64,000 bases of DNA, from positions 27,810,163-27,874,162 of the forward strand of contig NC_134510.1 in assembly GCF_027942865.1 (NCBI RefSeq), written 5' to 3'. The position numbers and the translations under genes are program-made. The notes beneath the pieces were generated by a model. It saw only the letters and a list, made by a program, of their open reading frames with translations, searched no databases and had not been told where the DNA came from. Of the stretch, positions 1 through 11,164 are shown in pieces. Positions within the stretch are counted from its first letter, which is position 1; each line of letters starts with the position of its first letter. This DNA is from Odontesthes bonariensis (taxonomy: Eukaryota > Chordata > Actinopteri > Atheriniformes > Atherinopsidae).

Positions 1-1760
1 GAGTACAGCCTGTGCTTTTCCTCCTCCCAAGCACGTTGCAACATAGAAATGAAGAGGTGTGAAAAGCACGTTGAAAAATTCAACTGGAAGTTGATGAAAA
101 TGCCGTTTTCAGTTCAGTAATAATGAATGTACAATTCCAAGATGATGTATGTTGGACCGCTCAAGCCCTACGACCAAACTCAAACTGAATTTGCAGGTCT
201 TTGGTTTCTCTTCATGCATTTCGGTGGTGTTGACAAACAGGACGGCGAATGGGAAAAAGTTGCATCCGAGATCTGTTTGTGTAAAAGCTGGCGAGACTGC
301 CCGGAGTGGTTCATTGAGGACTGGAGAACATGCACTGTTTAAAGCTCTGGTGCTAAATTGAACAAATGCGACATGATCCTATTCTTCTGCTTAAGAAAAG
401 AAAAAAGCGGCAACAAGACAATGAAGCAAGTTGAAGTTACAAAGGAAGCTGAAGCTTTGCAGGAAGGAAAACTGTAGTCTCATTCCAATGTCGCTTTCAC
501 CAGCACTGTAATCACGATCACTTCCTGAAAAGCATTCTCATCGTTGTTGCGGCAACAACAGATTCTACCTTCTGGACCTACTGAACCTCATTGTGTTCGC
601 TCAGCTTAGTCACTTGAGTGTCACAAGTTGCAGAATTATTAGTTTGTTTTGGAAGAGAACTGCCATTTTCCCCAATGATTCCTTCTTAGAAATTGTACAT
701 AAATGTTTGCTCGAAGGACTAAAGGTAGAGAAAAAGAGGTGCATGTTGCTTTTTAGCTACACGCGCCTTCAGATAACTTGCTAATCTCTCTTGAAAGCAT
801 AATCACCTTTTCTTACCGCACAGTTTTACCAGAAGTTGATGTGTATTTCTTTTCATTTACTGAAACGGGTTGGGGAAGTTTGTTTTAATATTTTTTTTTC
901 CTGTTATTTTTCAAAGAAGCTTTTGTATTGATGTACTATGCATTTGCCGTAATGGTAAGAGAGACCGGACTCATCTGTAACTTGTCTATGCATGAATGAA
1001 TTTAACAATTATGCAAATATTGTAACCACAACAAATTCCTTGCGTGTCAACATGCTCTGTATTGTGGCTGTTAAGCATACTTCCGGGATACAATTGAAGA
1101 GATCATCTCAGTGAGGGTGATTTTAACTGTTAGAAACTTGAGTGGTCAGCTATCCGGTGGTGCCTTCACGCTTCATTGGCTGACGACCATTACTGGCACT
1201 TCCCACTCTCTCCTTCAGATCCTCTTCATGTATTCTATATAAGATGTATAAACGATGTGTATTTATAGAGTGGTGCCTTGTTCTGACCATCAAGCTCTTT
1301 GCTTCATAAAGGGCTCTTCAGTCGAACACAATCATAGTTGCTTTGGTGGCTCTCATAGCAGAGACAAATGACTTAAAAGCAGTGAGAGATTTTCCCAGGA
1401 TGCTAACTGGATGGGTGCAGGGTGGACAGCTGTTTTCATTTTTTATGTTGATTAACCTTTAAGCTACAACTCGCCTCTTTTGTTTCCACCTCCATTACAT
1501 CAGTGTGATTAGAGCCCACTCAGTCAGCCAGTGCCCTGTTTAGCAAAAACACTGCTCCTTGTCATACTAGCCTCTGCCATTTTGTCTATCTATAAACTAT
1601 AAATATGCAAGAACTATAATGTGTATTTGGTATTGATTTTTATTGTGTAAGAGGCTCTTAAATGATGTATACCTAAGGAAAATTGTGGTACGTTCTGTTT
1701 TTTAATTCTTCTTTTTTTTTTTTTTTTTTAAATAAACTGGGTAAATAAAACCTGTTTTGT
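1..1760 (+). other. Probable 3' UTR of an upstream gene, with poly(A) signals
   Basis: No open frame here looks like a protein and I find no exon with good splice sites. The stretch is AT-rich with long T runs, has a Pumilio-like TGTACATA at 694-701, and ends with two overlapping AATAAA signals (1731-1736 and 1744-1749) followed by GT-rich sequence. That is what a long 3' UTR on the plus strand would look like. The gene it belongs to is outside the window. In mammals ARHGEF1 is a neighbour of CD79A, so it is a guess, not a call. An intergenic spacer is the alternative. Confidence 0.45.
1011..1018 (+). promoter_or_regulatory. Perfect octamer motif upstream of CD79A
   Basis: ATGCAAAT is the binding site of Oct-1/Oct-2 (POU2F) factors used by many B-cell promoters and enhancers. 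It lies about 1.07 kb before the CD79A start codon. A 7-of-8 match (TTGCAAAT) occurs near 1903, much closer to the gene. The role is inferred from location only. Confidence 0.25.
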
Positions 1761-1802
1761 CATTTTATAGAGAAAGGCCATATATGTTGCCTCATAGATT
1801 AT

Positions 1803-1810
1803 TATAAAAG
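1803..1810 (+). promoter_or_regulatory. Possible TATA box for CD79A
   Basis: TATAAAAG lies 275 bases before the CD79A start codon. If used, it would give a 5' UTR of about 240 bases that includes the AT/GT microsatellite. No initiator was identified, so this is weak. Confidence 0.2.
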
Positions 1811-1856
1811 GTCTAGATGATGTCTATGTCCACTTAATTTCAATCATAGTTTATAA

Positions 1857-1893
1857 ATATATATATATATATATGTGTGCGTGTGTGTGTGTA
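1857..1893. repeat. AT/GT compound microsatellite
   Basis: A run of AT dinucleotides passes directly into GT dinucleotides, about 185 bases before the CD79A start codon. It is likely length-polymorphic. Confidence 0.9.
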
Positions 1894-2077
1894 TCATGCT
1901 TTTGCAAATTTTGGGCGGTCCAAAATCAGTCGAGCGTACATCCTGACCGAGACGTACAAAATGCCAGTCTGTCATCATAAACAAAGAAGACTGGATCAAC
2001 GTGTCGACTTATACTTGAATTATTTCATCAGTCTTCATTCTTGCATTGAACATTTAAAAAAAAAAAGAAAGAAAGAA

Positions 2078-2117
2078 ATGGGGATATCTATGTTCTTTGT
2101 TCTCTGCAGCTTGACAG
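2078..2117 (+). CDS. cd79a: CD79A coding exon 1 (signal peptide)
   Basis: Codes MGISMFFVLCSLT and the first base of a Gly codon, then a consensus GTGAGT donor (phase 1). The hydrophobic run continues into exon 2 as GCLAL, completing the leader. Confidence 0.8.
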
Positions 2118-4076
2118 GTGAGTCTCATCTTTTTAGAAGTCACCACATTTGGTTCATTTCGATAAAAGTAAAACGCTTAATGCGCAGAACATAGGTTTCA
2201 TATTGAAGTATTAGTTGTCATTTTGGTTTTAAAGAATATTCAGCATATATGTCGGTGTGTACTCCATTTGATATTTTTAGATTCAGCTCTTTTGAGCTCT
2301 GCTTCAGTGAACCACATCTCCTGTCAGAGCAGGTGGCCGTGCTGTTTGCTTGAATTGTTGCTCTCTTAGTTTTGACCAGTTATGCAGTGCATTTACAGCT
2401 TATTTAATCCATTTTTGTCACTAAACATTATAAAAAAAAGTTCATGTTTGGAATTTGAACGCAGGTGTTGATGCATAATTTGAAAATTTAACAAAAATAC
2501 CTCCAATTATTGTATTTGCTGCTTCTTCCACAGGCTGTCTTGCTCTGAGTAAGGTGATTTTACATGCAGATAGGCCCTTTTTGCGGGTGCGGTTCATGGA
2601 CCCAGCTTTCCTTAAATGCTGCTACGAAGGAGTGCCTTCGAATCTCATCTGGTACAGACAGAATGATTCTAGCAAAGCTCATCTTGTGACGATACTGGAT
2701 CGTGTGGAAGAAAAGTATTCCAAGAACGAGAATGTACATTGTAGTAACCTTACCTTTAAGTTTGTCCTGCTGGAGGACATTGGGATGTACCAGTGCTTGT
2801 TGAACGACACTGGTGTCCTCACACATGGCACCTACATGCAGGTCTACAGTAAGTATAAGTAGGGTGTTGGGGGTTAGCAGTACAAGCCAATCAGGAATGT
2901 CTATCTGCATGTGTGTGTATGGAGACAAGCAAGCTCTAACAACCGCTTACACTTCATAAGCCATAAAGCCTGTTAACATTTGTCTATCCAAGAGTTGTGT
3001 GAGTCGCCACATCCATACATATTGCAGCAAAGCTAATCTTTACATCATGAGACGGGTCTCACTGTTGCCAGGTCATTTACTTAAAATAGCAACAAAAACC
3101 AGATCAAATTGTGGTTAGGCTAATCTGTAGCGGTATTATTTGCACATTGATCTCACCACCACAAAACTGTTGGGATTATGTGTGAGATAACCTTAAATAG
3201 TTTACAAAAACATTTCATTCTGACCTCACAATACATTCAATTGTATGTTGGACTGTGTTCTTTCTTCTAAATAGAACAGTTATATAAAATAATCTTGTAA
3301 TAGATCTCCTTGTAAGTCTGTTAAGTAATTGTTGTTTCACTGCTTCTTTCCTCTATTTTCTCTCACATGTCCGCTCATGCCACAAAATTGGAACAATTTC
3401 TTGTATTCACATACCTGTTAAGTTTGTTCCAACTCTGATCCCTCTCTGCACGCTTAGAGCCAATGGAGAAGACAATAAACCTCAGTGAAAACACCAAAAA
3501 CACAATCCTGACAGTCGAAGGCTTCTTATTGTTACTGTGTGTGCTGCTGCCGTCCGCCACTCTTCTGCTAAAGGTCAGAAAGTCACATTGTACACAGATG
3601 TTAAAGTGATGGGTAATTTACAAAATTTCAAATTCAGTTATCCTTTATGTCAACTCCTTGACTTTACTTAGTGGAAAGTGGAACAATCTCGCAAAATGAC
3701 CAATTTCTGTGCTACCCTTCACAGTCAAGGAGTCTGGAGAGGCTGGAGATGAAGAAAGTGAGGCAGGAAGAGGAAAATATATATCAGGTGAATATTAAAT
3801 AACTCACATCCTCTTTGACTCAGCACAGGTCATCCCGCCAATATGCTGATAGAAGAAAACAAGATCTGAATGAACACGTTTCATATGAATGCTTTATGTT
3901 TCAACGAGTTATGTTTACTTGATTGCCTTCTTTCTTGTCTTAAACGCTAGGGGCTGAATCTGGATGACTGTTGCACAACATATGATCAGATTGAACGCTC
4001 TCAGGCACAAGGTCCGTACCAGGATGTGGGCAACATTGTGGAAGAAAAGGAAGAAATCCAGTTGGAGAAACCATGA
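2078..4076 (+). CDS. cd79a: CD79A (Ig-alpha), B-cell receptor signalling chain
   Basis: The coding sequence joins 2078-2117, 2534-2848, 3458-3573, 3725-3787 and 3951-4076, with all boundaries GT-AG and phases matching, giving 219 residues. In order it has a short hydrophobic leader starting MGISMFFVL, one Ig-like domain (about residues 21-118, WYR at 53-55, YQC at 99-101), a transmembrane segment beginning TILTVEG (acidic Glu139), and a cytoplasmic tail. The tail holds an ITAM (Tyr177 and Tyr189), the non-ITAM Tyr201 in PYQDV, and ends QLEKP, as mammalian CD79A does. The protein pairs with CD79B, carries membrane immunoglobulin to the B-cell surface and recruits SYK and BLNK once phosphorylated. 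The tail GLNLDD plus the C-terminus make CD79A much more likely than CD79B. The start is the first ATG before a leader-like segment; a more upstream in-frame start cannot be excluded. Confidence 0.93.
2534..2848 (+). CDS. cd79a: CD79A coding exon 2 (Ig domain)
   Basis: 315 bases, phase 1 to phase 1, the usual arrangement for a single Ig-domain exon, ending at a GTAAGT donor. Cysteines are at residues 42, 43, 83 and 101, with possible N-glycosylation at Asn57, Asn85 and Asn104. The adjacent pair Cys42-Cys43 is unusual at the B-strand position. Confidence 0.92.
3458..3573 (+). CDS. cd79a: CD79A coding exon 3 (transmembrane)
   Basis: Codes the membrane-proximal stalk and the transmembrane helix (about residues 134-156) with Glu139 near its outer end. 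An acidic residue is at the same place in mammalian CD79A and helps assembly with membrane Ig. Donor AAG|GTCAGA, phase 0. Confidence 0.92.
3725..3787 (+). CDS. cd79a: CD79A coding exon 4 (start of cytoplasmic tail)
   Basis: 21 codons rich in Glu, Arg and Lys, ending ENIYQ; Tyr177 is the first ITAM tyrosine. The ITAM is split by the intron straight after this exon. Confidence 0.92.
3951..4076 (+). CDS. cd79a: CD79A coding exon 5 (ITAM end, Tyr201, stop)
   Basis: Starts GLNLDDCCTTYDQI, which completes YQGL-(8)-YDQI. It then has PYQDV (the likely BLNK-binding tyrosine) and ends EIQLEKP before TGA at 4074-4076. Confidence 0.95.
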   Translation, partial: GLNLDDCCTTYDQIERSQAQGPYQDVGNIVEEKEEIQLEKP

Positions 4077-4580
4077 ATGAAAGCAGAGAGGGAGAGAGCT
4101 GAATCTAGTTTGAGAGTTGAGGACTAAGTGTGTGAAAATCAAGCTTATTGTTACATACATTTGCTCTTGGAAAGCTTTGTACATAGCTGACATCAACAGT
4201 TTTAGCAACCTGAATTAATATTGCTTAACCAGATTAAGTAATTTGGGATTAGAACAGCAGCTGACAAAATAATCTTAAAAAATCATTCATTCAAGACTGT
4301 AGCCAGAACTTTAAACCTAGGTTATGTTCAATTGCTTGTATACATTTAGTCAATCTAAATGTAGCGTTTTGTGTTGTTTACAAAATGTTGATGATAAATT
4401 GGAAATAAAATGGGTAAAAAAGGTTTAAAAAAAAGAAGCCAGACAAGTTTCCAGAAGACTACTGTCAACCATTATACTGCATAATGATTTTAACTGTATA
4501 AATCACTGATGTATGACAAAATGTTTGCTATCTTTTATTTCTTTGAGTGTTGCAAGAATAAAGCTATATAAAGAAATCTA
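4077..4580 (+). other. cd79a: CD79A 3' UTR with two poly(A) signals
   Basis: AT-rich, with no open frame of note. AATAAA occurs at 4404-4409 and 4557-4562; the second is followed by GT-rich sequence and is the likely main end of the transcript. Confidence 0.7.
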
Positions 4581-4669
4581 ACGAAGTCCTTTGATTTGTT
4601 TGGATATCATAGTTTCCTTTGATCTGTAGCCTCGTGAATGAGTTTATCTGTAGTCCTAGTAAATTGTAC

Positions 4670-4840
4670 TGTCAGGGCAACCGGGCCGACGCTTACGTGT
4701 TGATTAGCGTCGTGATTGGCTACTGGACTGGTACGCGGTCATTCATTGGCTCGAATTTTTGGCAGGGGCGGGATCTCAGCGCTGCCAGGTAGGTATGTAT
4801 GAGAGATATGAGAGGCCGTACGTAAACAGAGTGGGCGAAG
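4670..4840 (+). promoter_or_regulatory. lipe: CpG-rich promoter with CCAAT and GC boxes, probably LIPE
   Basis: The sequence turns abruptly GC/CpG-rich after the CD79A poly(A) signal. It holds two inverted CCAAT boxes (ATTGGCT at about 4715-4721 and 4745-4751), a GGGGCGGG GC box near 4766 and no TATA box, directly before an ATG exon at 4841. This looks like a TATA-less constitutive promoter. CpG richness continues to about 5060. Confidence 0.65.
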
Positions 4841-4931
4841 ATGGCGTCGAGCAAGAAAGGTGGAGCGAATGGCAGATTGGAGAGAGGTGTTAATGGTAGA
4901 CGCTCTTCCAGATTCAAAGAGGGCCCTGTGG
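4841..4931 (+). CDS. lipe: Candidate first coding exon of LIPE (N-terminal extension)
   Basis: ATG in good context opens 30 codons plus one base and stops at a consensus GTGAGT donor. The peptide starts MASSKKGGANGRLERG, is basic and Gly/Arg/Ser-rich and has no domain I know. Its phase 1 end fits the first conserved LIPE exon (acceptor at 10921-10922), where the join reads Val-Met-Asp-Thr without a stop. No other gene was found between this promoter and LIPE. It could instead belong to an unrelated transcript in the 6 kb interval. Confidence 0.5.
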
Positions 4932-5359
4932 GTGAGTTTTTATGTGGTGTGTCAACCTCGCCCCCTGCCACTTGTCCTTGTAATAACTCTCCCATGTAGA
5001 CGCTGTCTCCTCCCGCTAGCGTTCGTTAGCCGCTAGGTTAGCTGTCTTGGGTAGCAACCGCTGGGTCAGTATCAAAAGATTAGATCTGCTGAATGTTGAA
5101 TTACGTCAAAACAGTTGGTGTCGATGAGATATGCTTAGACCGTAAAAAAGTGTTGGAGAAAGAAACGCCCTACAAGCCTCTGTCACTGACATGTCTGTAG
5201 TTAAGAGCATCCACTAGTCCTAGCCACAACATGACCACTAATAGTTAAAACCTAAGCAGTTGTTGTAGTGTCGTTGCTTTACCTGAGGTTAACCAGCATT
5301 TTATATATATATAGCACCTATATGTATTCATATAAACTTTTCACGTTCTGTGCCCTTAG

Positions 5360-5396
5360 TCTCAACCGCTGACCCTGACAGCAGCAACCTGAGCAG
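5360..5396 (+). CDS. Possible small upstream coding exon (LIPE or independent transcript)
   Basis: Follows a CCCTTAG acceptor and enters in phase 1, continuing the 4841 exon as VSTADPDSSNLS without a stop. It leaves in phase 2 at a weak GTACTC donor. Supported only by open frame and phase. Confidence 0.3.
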
Positions 5397-6616
5397 GTAC
5401 TCCAGCCATAGCCAAGAGGTAGTGGACTAGATTAACGAGATTAAGCTGAGTGCGAGATATGAATGGGAAGGAGGTGTTTATTGGCGTAAAGCTCGGTCCA
5501 TAAAACTATTAAGCTATCAATGGGGACGCCGTAATTAGTTCTGCCCGTACGACTCCAGAGTAGGCTGACAAGTGGACATCCTGAAGGATGGTAGTAAAAT
5601 TAACAGGATGCATGCATTGTGAGTCTGCTGTAAAAAAAAAAGATTTAACGACCCACGCGCTCTATTTCCATGTGAAATTGTCCCTAATCTTACTTTAAAT
5701 GTAACTATCCAACCAGGTCAAGGGCATAATTACTTATGACTTTAACTACTCTTAAAATGTCTCCCTAGCTTTGTCTTTGTACGTTAGTTTTGTCCTTGCT
5801 CTGATATTTGATTTTATTAAAGTACGTGTTTCTTACTATTGTGTATTCAATAGGCTTAGGCCTTCGTAATGAGATTAGAGGATTTTTTTTGTACCCTATC
5901 TTTCTTGTTGCATAAAGTGCCGAGTTACTTAGTTTTCATCAGATTTGATTATCAGAATTACACTCTTCCATTTGTGATTGCGTTAAACTGCTGAACTAAG
6001 CCCTACATTTGTTGGGCGGGTGGCGGTGTGCACGCTCATTGTTATTAGTTTCCTGTTGTTGCCTTTGACCTTGTTAGCGTGTGAATCTACTCTTGTCTGG
6101 GACACGACAGAGCCCTTGCTGTGGGCTCTTCCTCCTTCTCGATTTCTATTTTTAAAACGTGCCTCCCATACCTTCAACACTCAAAGTGTGTTTAAGAAGA
6201 TAGACTAGATATTGTATCTCACAAAGCTTAAGAAATGGCATAAACACAGAGGAGCCTATGGGGTTGCAATTCTCACCATGTGACAGATCTTGAGATTTTC
6301 TCCTTGCATGGACAGATAAGGGCTTTGTGCCAGAAGGGGGAGTTCCACTTCAAGGGACTGCCAGAGTACATTCATGTCCTAGGGTGTATATTAAATCAAG
6401 CTTAAAATTTCTACTTTATAGACATGAATAAATAGAAACATAGAAAAAGGGATAGGAGCTATGAGTGATATGTCTGGAATAAAGTGTGTCATCACCAGCA
6501 AAAGACGCCTCCTTCTTTTATCAAATTTTACACTGTCATGAGGTATTTAAGTTTTGTCAGGCGTCGCTCTCTCTTGCAGTTAAGTGGTCTTTTCTGTAAC
6601 ATTTTGCTTGTTGCAG

Positions 6617-6661
6617 AGGGAAGAGCACAGGCAATGACATCATTAGCTTAGTTGTGTCGAA
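6617..6661 (+). CDS. Possible small upstream coding exon (LIPE or independent transcript)
   Basis: Follows TTGCAG, enters in phase 2 after the 5360 exon, reads RGKSTGNDIISLVVS and exits in phase 2 at a strong GTAAGTG donor. A 20-base exon at 10211-10230 (acceptor TTCTCTCAG, donor GTAAGT) would take phase 2 to phase 1 and join in frame to LIPE at 10923. The chain is open but chance is not excluded. Confidence 0.3.
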
Positions 6662-9600
6662 GTAAGTGTTGAATAATTACTGTGTAGCATTAAGCCAACA
6701 TACACAATACAGGAACAAATGTGCCGCCATTCATGTTATGATTTACACTTGTATTTTTCTCTTTTATGTGTGATGTACCAAAAATATCTTGGTCTATAAA
6801 TCAACAAGCAAAAAAGGGGCACCTAATGGGTTGGAAAACTTTGGTTTAGTTAGTAAAAATAGGAACGAGGATAAAGGGAGCAGAAACAGCAACATTTTTC
6901 ATGAGTGCCGTTGTTATGTTTTGTGTATTTTCATCTGTGGGTGAGAGGTCATATTTCCCTCTATTGAGTTATGGAACAGTCATCTGTTATTTCAGCCAAA
7001 ATGTCCTCTGGGGACATGTTTACCACAGGAAAAATGTTCTACAAATGATATTTTCACCATCTGTTTTTAGGTTTTCAGAGTTCGGCCGTGCTCTGCATGC
7101 ATTCCTGACAATTAGTATTTCTCAAGAGTTGGCTATTTCTGCTCAAACGAGTTAAACTGTATCGTCAGTGGGACTACATTAAACAAGTTTAACACTCAGA
7201 TGCCCAACATGGGCATCAATAAACACTACAGCACTACTATATTAACAGTAGCCTATGTTATTGTATTTAATTTTTACTATTCTCATTTGTTGATCATATT
7301 ATTTCTTATTCTAAACTATCTGCCAGCTTTGGGGAAGGAAAGGATATATCTTTTGTTCCGGTAACATTTCCATAAAATTCATTCTATGTAAATTAAAGTC
7401 AATTTGAACTAATTCTAATCAATAAAATGCTACCTAACTGTTGGTAGCCAGGTGTTCACATGTCTTCTGTTGACCTTTGTCGATACAAAGCGAATCATAT
7501 AGAAAACTTTTGCCTCTCAAGGCTGCATCTGCCAGTGTTGGCTGTGTTTCGCCAACTGAGCCAAAGGTGACGGGGTGTTGTTCCATCTGAACGGCCAATG
7601 GCAAAATAGTCCGCCATCACAGGAAGAAAGTTGAGCGGGCCAGGGTTGTTTCTTGATTTCAACACTTTTTTTTTCTTATAGATGATAAAACTGAAAAAAA
7701 ACCAGCCAATGGGAGGGACGAACTGAGAGTAAAGAGAAGGACAGCATGTTGCTTCAGATTAGAATGAGTTATGACAGGCTTACGTACAGAGGCTGGGAGC
7801 TGAAAAGGAACATTGTGAAGACAAGGGAGCAACAATCAGAAAACCCGAATACTTGCTTCTCTACCACCCAACCTCCCTCCCTTTCTCTGTCTCATTCTCC
7901 CCTTCTTTTTCTCCATGCTGTCATTGCTTTCGTGGAAGAGAGGAGACAGACATGGACAGAGCCTTGAACTCAGATACTGGTAAACATTTTAACTTTTTTG
8001 TTGTTGTTTTGTTTTATCTTGAACTTGACAATTTGCTTGTCCATACCTTTCAGTGTTTGCTTCTACGCCAGAGGCCGTCTGCAGACAGTTATAGGCAAAC
8101 ACTTGATTGGACTTTGCATGGGCCCCCGCAGGAGCCACTGTTTGTCTGTTAAGTCGCTGGTGTTGGTTGTTGTACATGATTTATTGATGGCCGCGCTCAT
8201 CCATCTTTAATCCGGAGAGACGACGTACAACATAATAGCTGCAGCGCTGGGCTTACAGTGGCTATTTGTTTTAGTCGAACACAAAAGTACATTGTGAAAA
8301 CGTAATGTTCAGTAGTGACGTAACTGGAAATAACCCAGGACATTTGCTCAAAAGTCTGAGGCCAGCAGGTGAGTCCGGTTTTTCCTCTTGTGGCTGCAAT
8401 AGGTGGGAGCCGTCTCTATTAACAGCTACTCTGAAGTGTAATGGCTCCTTTATTATGTCTCTGCTTGAAGCGTTATCCCATGTCCAACAGGAGTGTGTAG
8501 CCTTAATTTGGCCATGAGAAGTTTAAACTCTGTGCGAGCTCCTGATGAGGTTGTACCGTCTCGCCTAACTGTGTTATTTGGATAATATTTGCATATGATC
8601 TGTTCACTGAACTTAGATGGGAGTATAATGTCTGCTCACTTCATTGTTATTAAGCAAGTTTCTGAGCCGCTTATGGTTATCTGGGTTCGTAAAGTTCATC
8701 CCCAGCTTACTCTGTCAACATCAGGCCTATTGGCTGGCACTGATGAGAGTTATGCCTCCTGCCTTAATTAAGCAATGTAATTTGTATTTTGGCTGTGTGC
8801 CCATCCTGGTTCGACTTCCACAGTTTGGCATTTGCGTGACTGCTTGACTGGACCAGTCATTGTACCTGCTAAGATCACACTGCTGGGAATGTGTCAATGC
8901 AGACGGGTGAAAACGTATTTAGAAATGTTCTCTGCCTTTCGAGATTGTTGCGTTGTTAAGGGTGAAGTAACTGCTTTTGTGTTTTGTCAGACTCTGAACA
9001 TTCACATCGAAGTGTAATCCTCTGGCTCTGGGCCAAATCTGGAGGTCGAGCAATCCCAGACCCATACATGTGTGTTTGTTGTGACCATGTTGGAATGTTG
9101 TGGTGTTATAGGTGTTCAATGCTGATTTTTGTGATACATTTGTATGGTTAGACAGTATTTCCTGAATTGGAGCGGATGACCAAAGAGTCTGCTGTGAGCT
9201 GGCGTCTCTCGCTTTGGAGATATCTGGAAATCAGCTCTCATCAGACCAAAGGTCTTTCACATGGTTTCAACTCTGTGACCATGGTTTGAGGTCATTTTGG
9301 GGCCCGTCTGAGAGACTGTTTTCCTTTTTATATATATTTTTTCTCTTACTCTGGTTAGACCAGAGTCTAGCAACTTTCACAAATGACTGATTTCAGGCTT
9401 ATCGGGAACCACTCGGAAACCTTCAAGTTTTACCTTAAGATGAGCTATCTTTTCCACTCCAAAAATGCTTGACATGATTCAATCATTTCATTCCAAAATA
9501 TTTTACAGATAAAAATCAGTATTGCAAAATGCGCCTGTTAAGTGGGGTTCTCCCATGATGAGTGGAATCGGAGCTATCAAAGAACGGACAGTAGCAGACG

Positions 9601-10922
9601 GACAGGAGTGGATGGGATTTTCCATGCAGTGTGTGTGCTTGTAAGGTGTCTGGCTGATGAATGCCTCTCTGCACATGTTGGGGGGGATATGGCTCACTGA
9701 AGTAGCCTCTTCTATTACTCATCTTGAGTGGCGGGGGAAAGTATAATGATTGTGCGATTAGGGTTCTATTATTTCTTTGACCCTCGAGACAATACTTCAC
9801 TTCACGAATATCGTTTCACTTTTTAAAATTCGAAGGCCTCTTCAGCACAACTCAACAAGGCGTTTTAGGTGTCTATCTGCAGAAATTTACTTTAATAAAA
9901 AAAATTATGCATATCTCCTTTTGGGCAGTAAAACTTTTATGATTTTAAGGATTTGTGCAGATTCTGAGGATGGTAAGGGTCATTTTCCTATTTATTAAGT
10001 AATGACAGTCTAGCAGATCATATATCCAACTGCAAGGGTATCAGTCATGTAAGGAAATTGGTTAGCATCGATCGGAGTGGAAAAGAACCTCTCCTGTGTA
10101 TGTTTTTTTTTTTTTTTCCCCCTGGTTTCTGTTTTTTATGTCACAGACACTGTTGTTTTAGATCCTTTCAGTTTTTTCCTCGGCGTATCTTTTGCCCCAT
10201 CTTCTCTCAGCATGCCAGTCACCCTATACTGTAAGTACCGGCAAGTTCTCAGAGCTTGTTATGGGAACTGAGGTCTCGGGTGACTCGAGAAGAGCACAGT
10301 CCAAAGGGAGTCCAACAGGGACATGGTGCTGGATATTTATTCAACATTTGGCTGGCGATATGAGCAGACTTAATAAACATACTCAGCGATGTTTTGCCAG
10401 CTGTATACCTCCCTTTGGGACTCTTACGTGAGTGTGCTTGTATGTTTTCCTCACTTTCTGAGTAATCTGTTTGTTCCCAGCAGCATGATGTTAGCAGACA
10501 GCCTCTGCCTCCTGTTCCTTGCACGCCTGCCTACATCTTTGGGGGGATTTTGACTGCTTAGCCTGGGTTTACATCTTTTAATTTCAAGGCTTGCTTAACA
10601 CGTTTAAATCTCCGTACACCAGACTATGGGGGATTAGTTAATGGGACTAAGAATGTTTTGTCGGATATATACAGTGATATCCCACTAGGTAGAGTGTTCA
10701 TTACATGTTCGTTATGGCCGTGGGTGTGGTGTTTGCTTCAGCTTATAGGGCAAGTAATGATACTATGCCTTTTTTTTAATTGCATAGATAAAGTTGTATC
10801 AAAACGGACAACCCCTTTACCTCCTTAACTGCAGCCACTCCATACATGCAGTATACTCGTATATAGTGTAATGTTTCTGTGTTTCATCCTCTGCTTTCCT
10901 CTCTTTGTTTCATCGCTCTTAG

Positions 10923-11164
10923 TGATGGACACGAAGGCAGTGTTTGCGGCCCTGTACGGCGTGTGCGAAGAAAATGCTGCTTTCTTCTCAGGAGGAGCTA
11001 AGGGGTCACAGGCTGATGCCGCTCGGCGGCTGGTGGAGACGATGCATCTAATCCAGGAGCACGCTCGGAGTCTGGAACCTGTCATCTCTGGCTTTGCTGC
11101 CGTTTATCATCATTTTGACTTTGACCCACACATACCTGCTAATGGTTATCGTTCACTAGTCAAG
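10923..11164 (+). CDS. lipe: LIPE exon with the conserved MDTK start
   Basis: Acceptor CTCTTAG at 10922. Two bases precede ATG at 10925, so the exon can be entered in phase 1 from an upstream coding exon. Codes 80 residues ending ANGYRSLVK, the start of the HSL N-terminal domain. Confidence 0.93.

Larger units (their letters stand above)
4932..10922 (+). other. Long interval before the first conserved LIPE exon
   Basis: Apart from the small candidate exons, I see no gene. The sequence is AT-rich with scattered open frames that have no protein character and no matching splice sites. There is no strong transposon signature. Confidence 0.5.

Noticed and set aside
7682..7729. Possible exon reading DKTEKKPANGRDELR upstream of LIPE
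   Set aside because: It can follow the 4841 exon in frame, but its exit phase puts a stop into the LIPE exon, and no other continuation was found.
7932..7979. Possible short first exon MDRALNSDT with a GTAAAC donor
   Set aside because: Phase fits LIPE but the donor is weak and nothing else supports it.
8305..8368. Possible alternative LIPE first exon (MFSSDVTGNNPG, GTGAGT donor, phase 1)
   Set aside because: Phase fits, but there is no promoter-like sequence before it and no protein similarity; probably chance.
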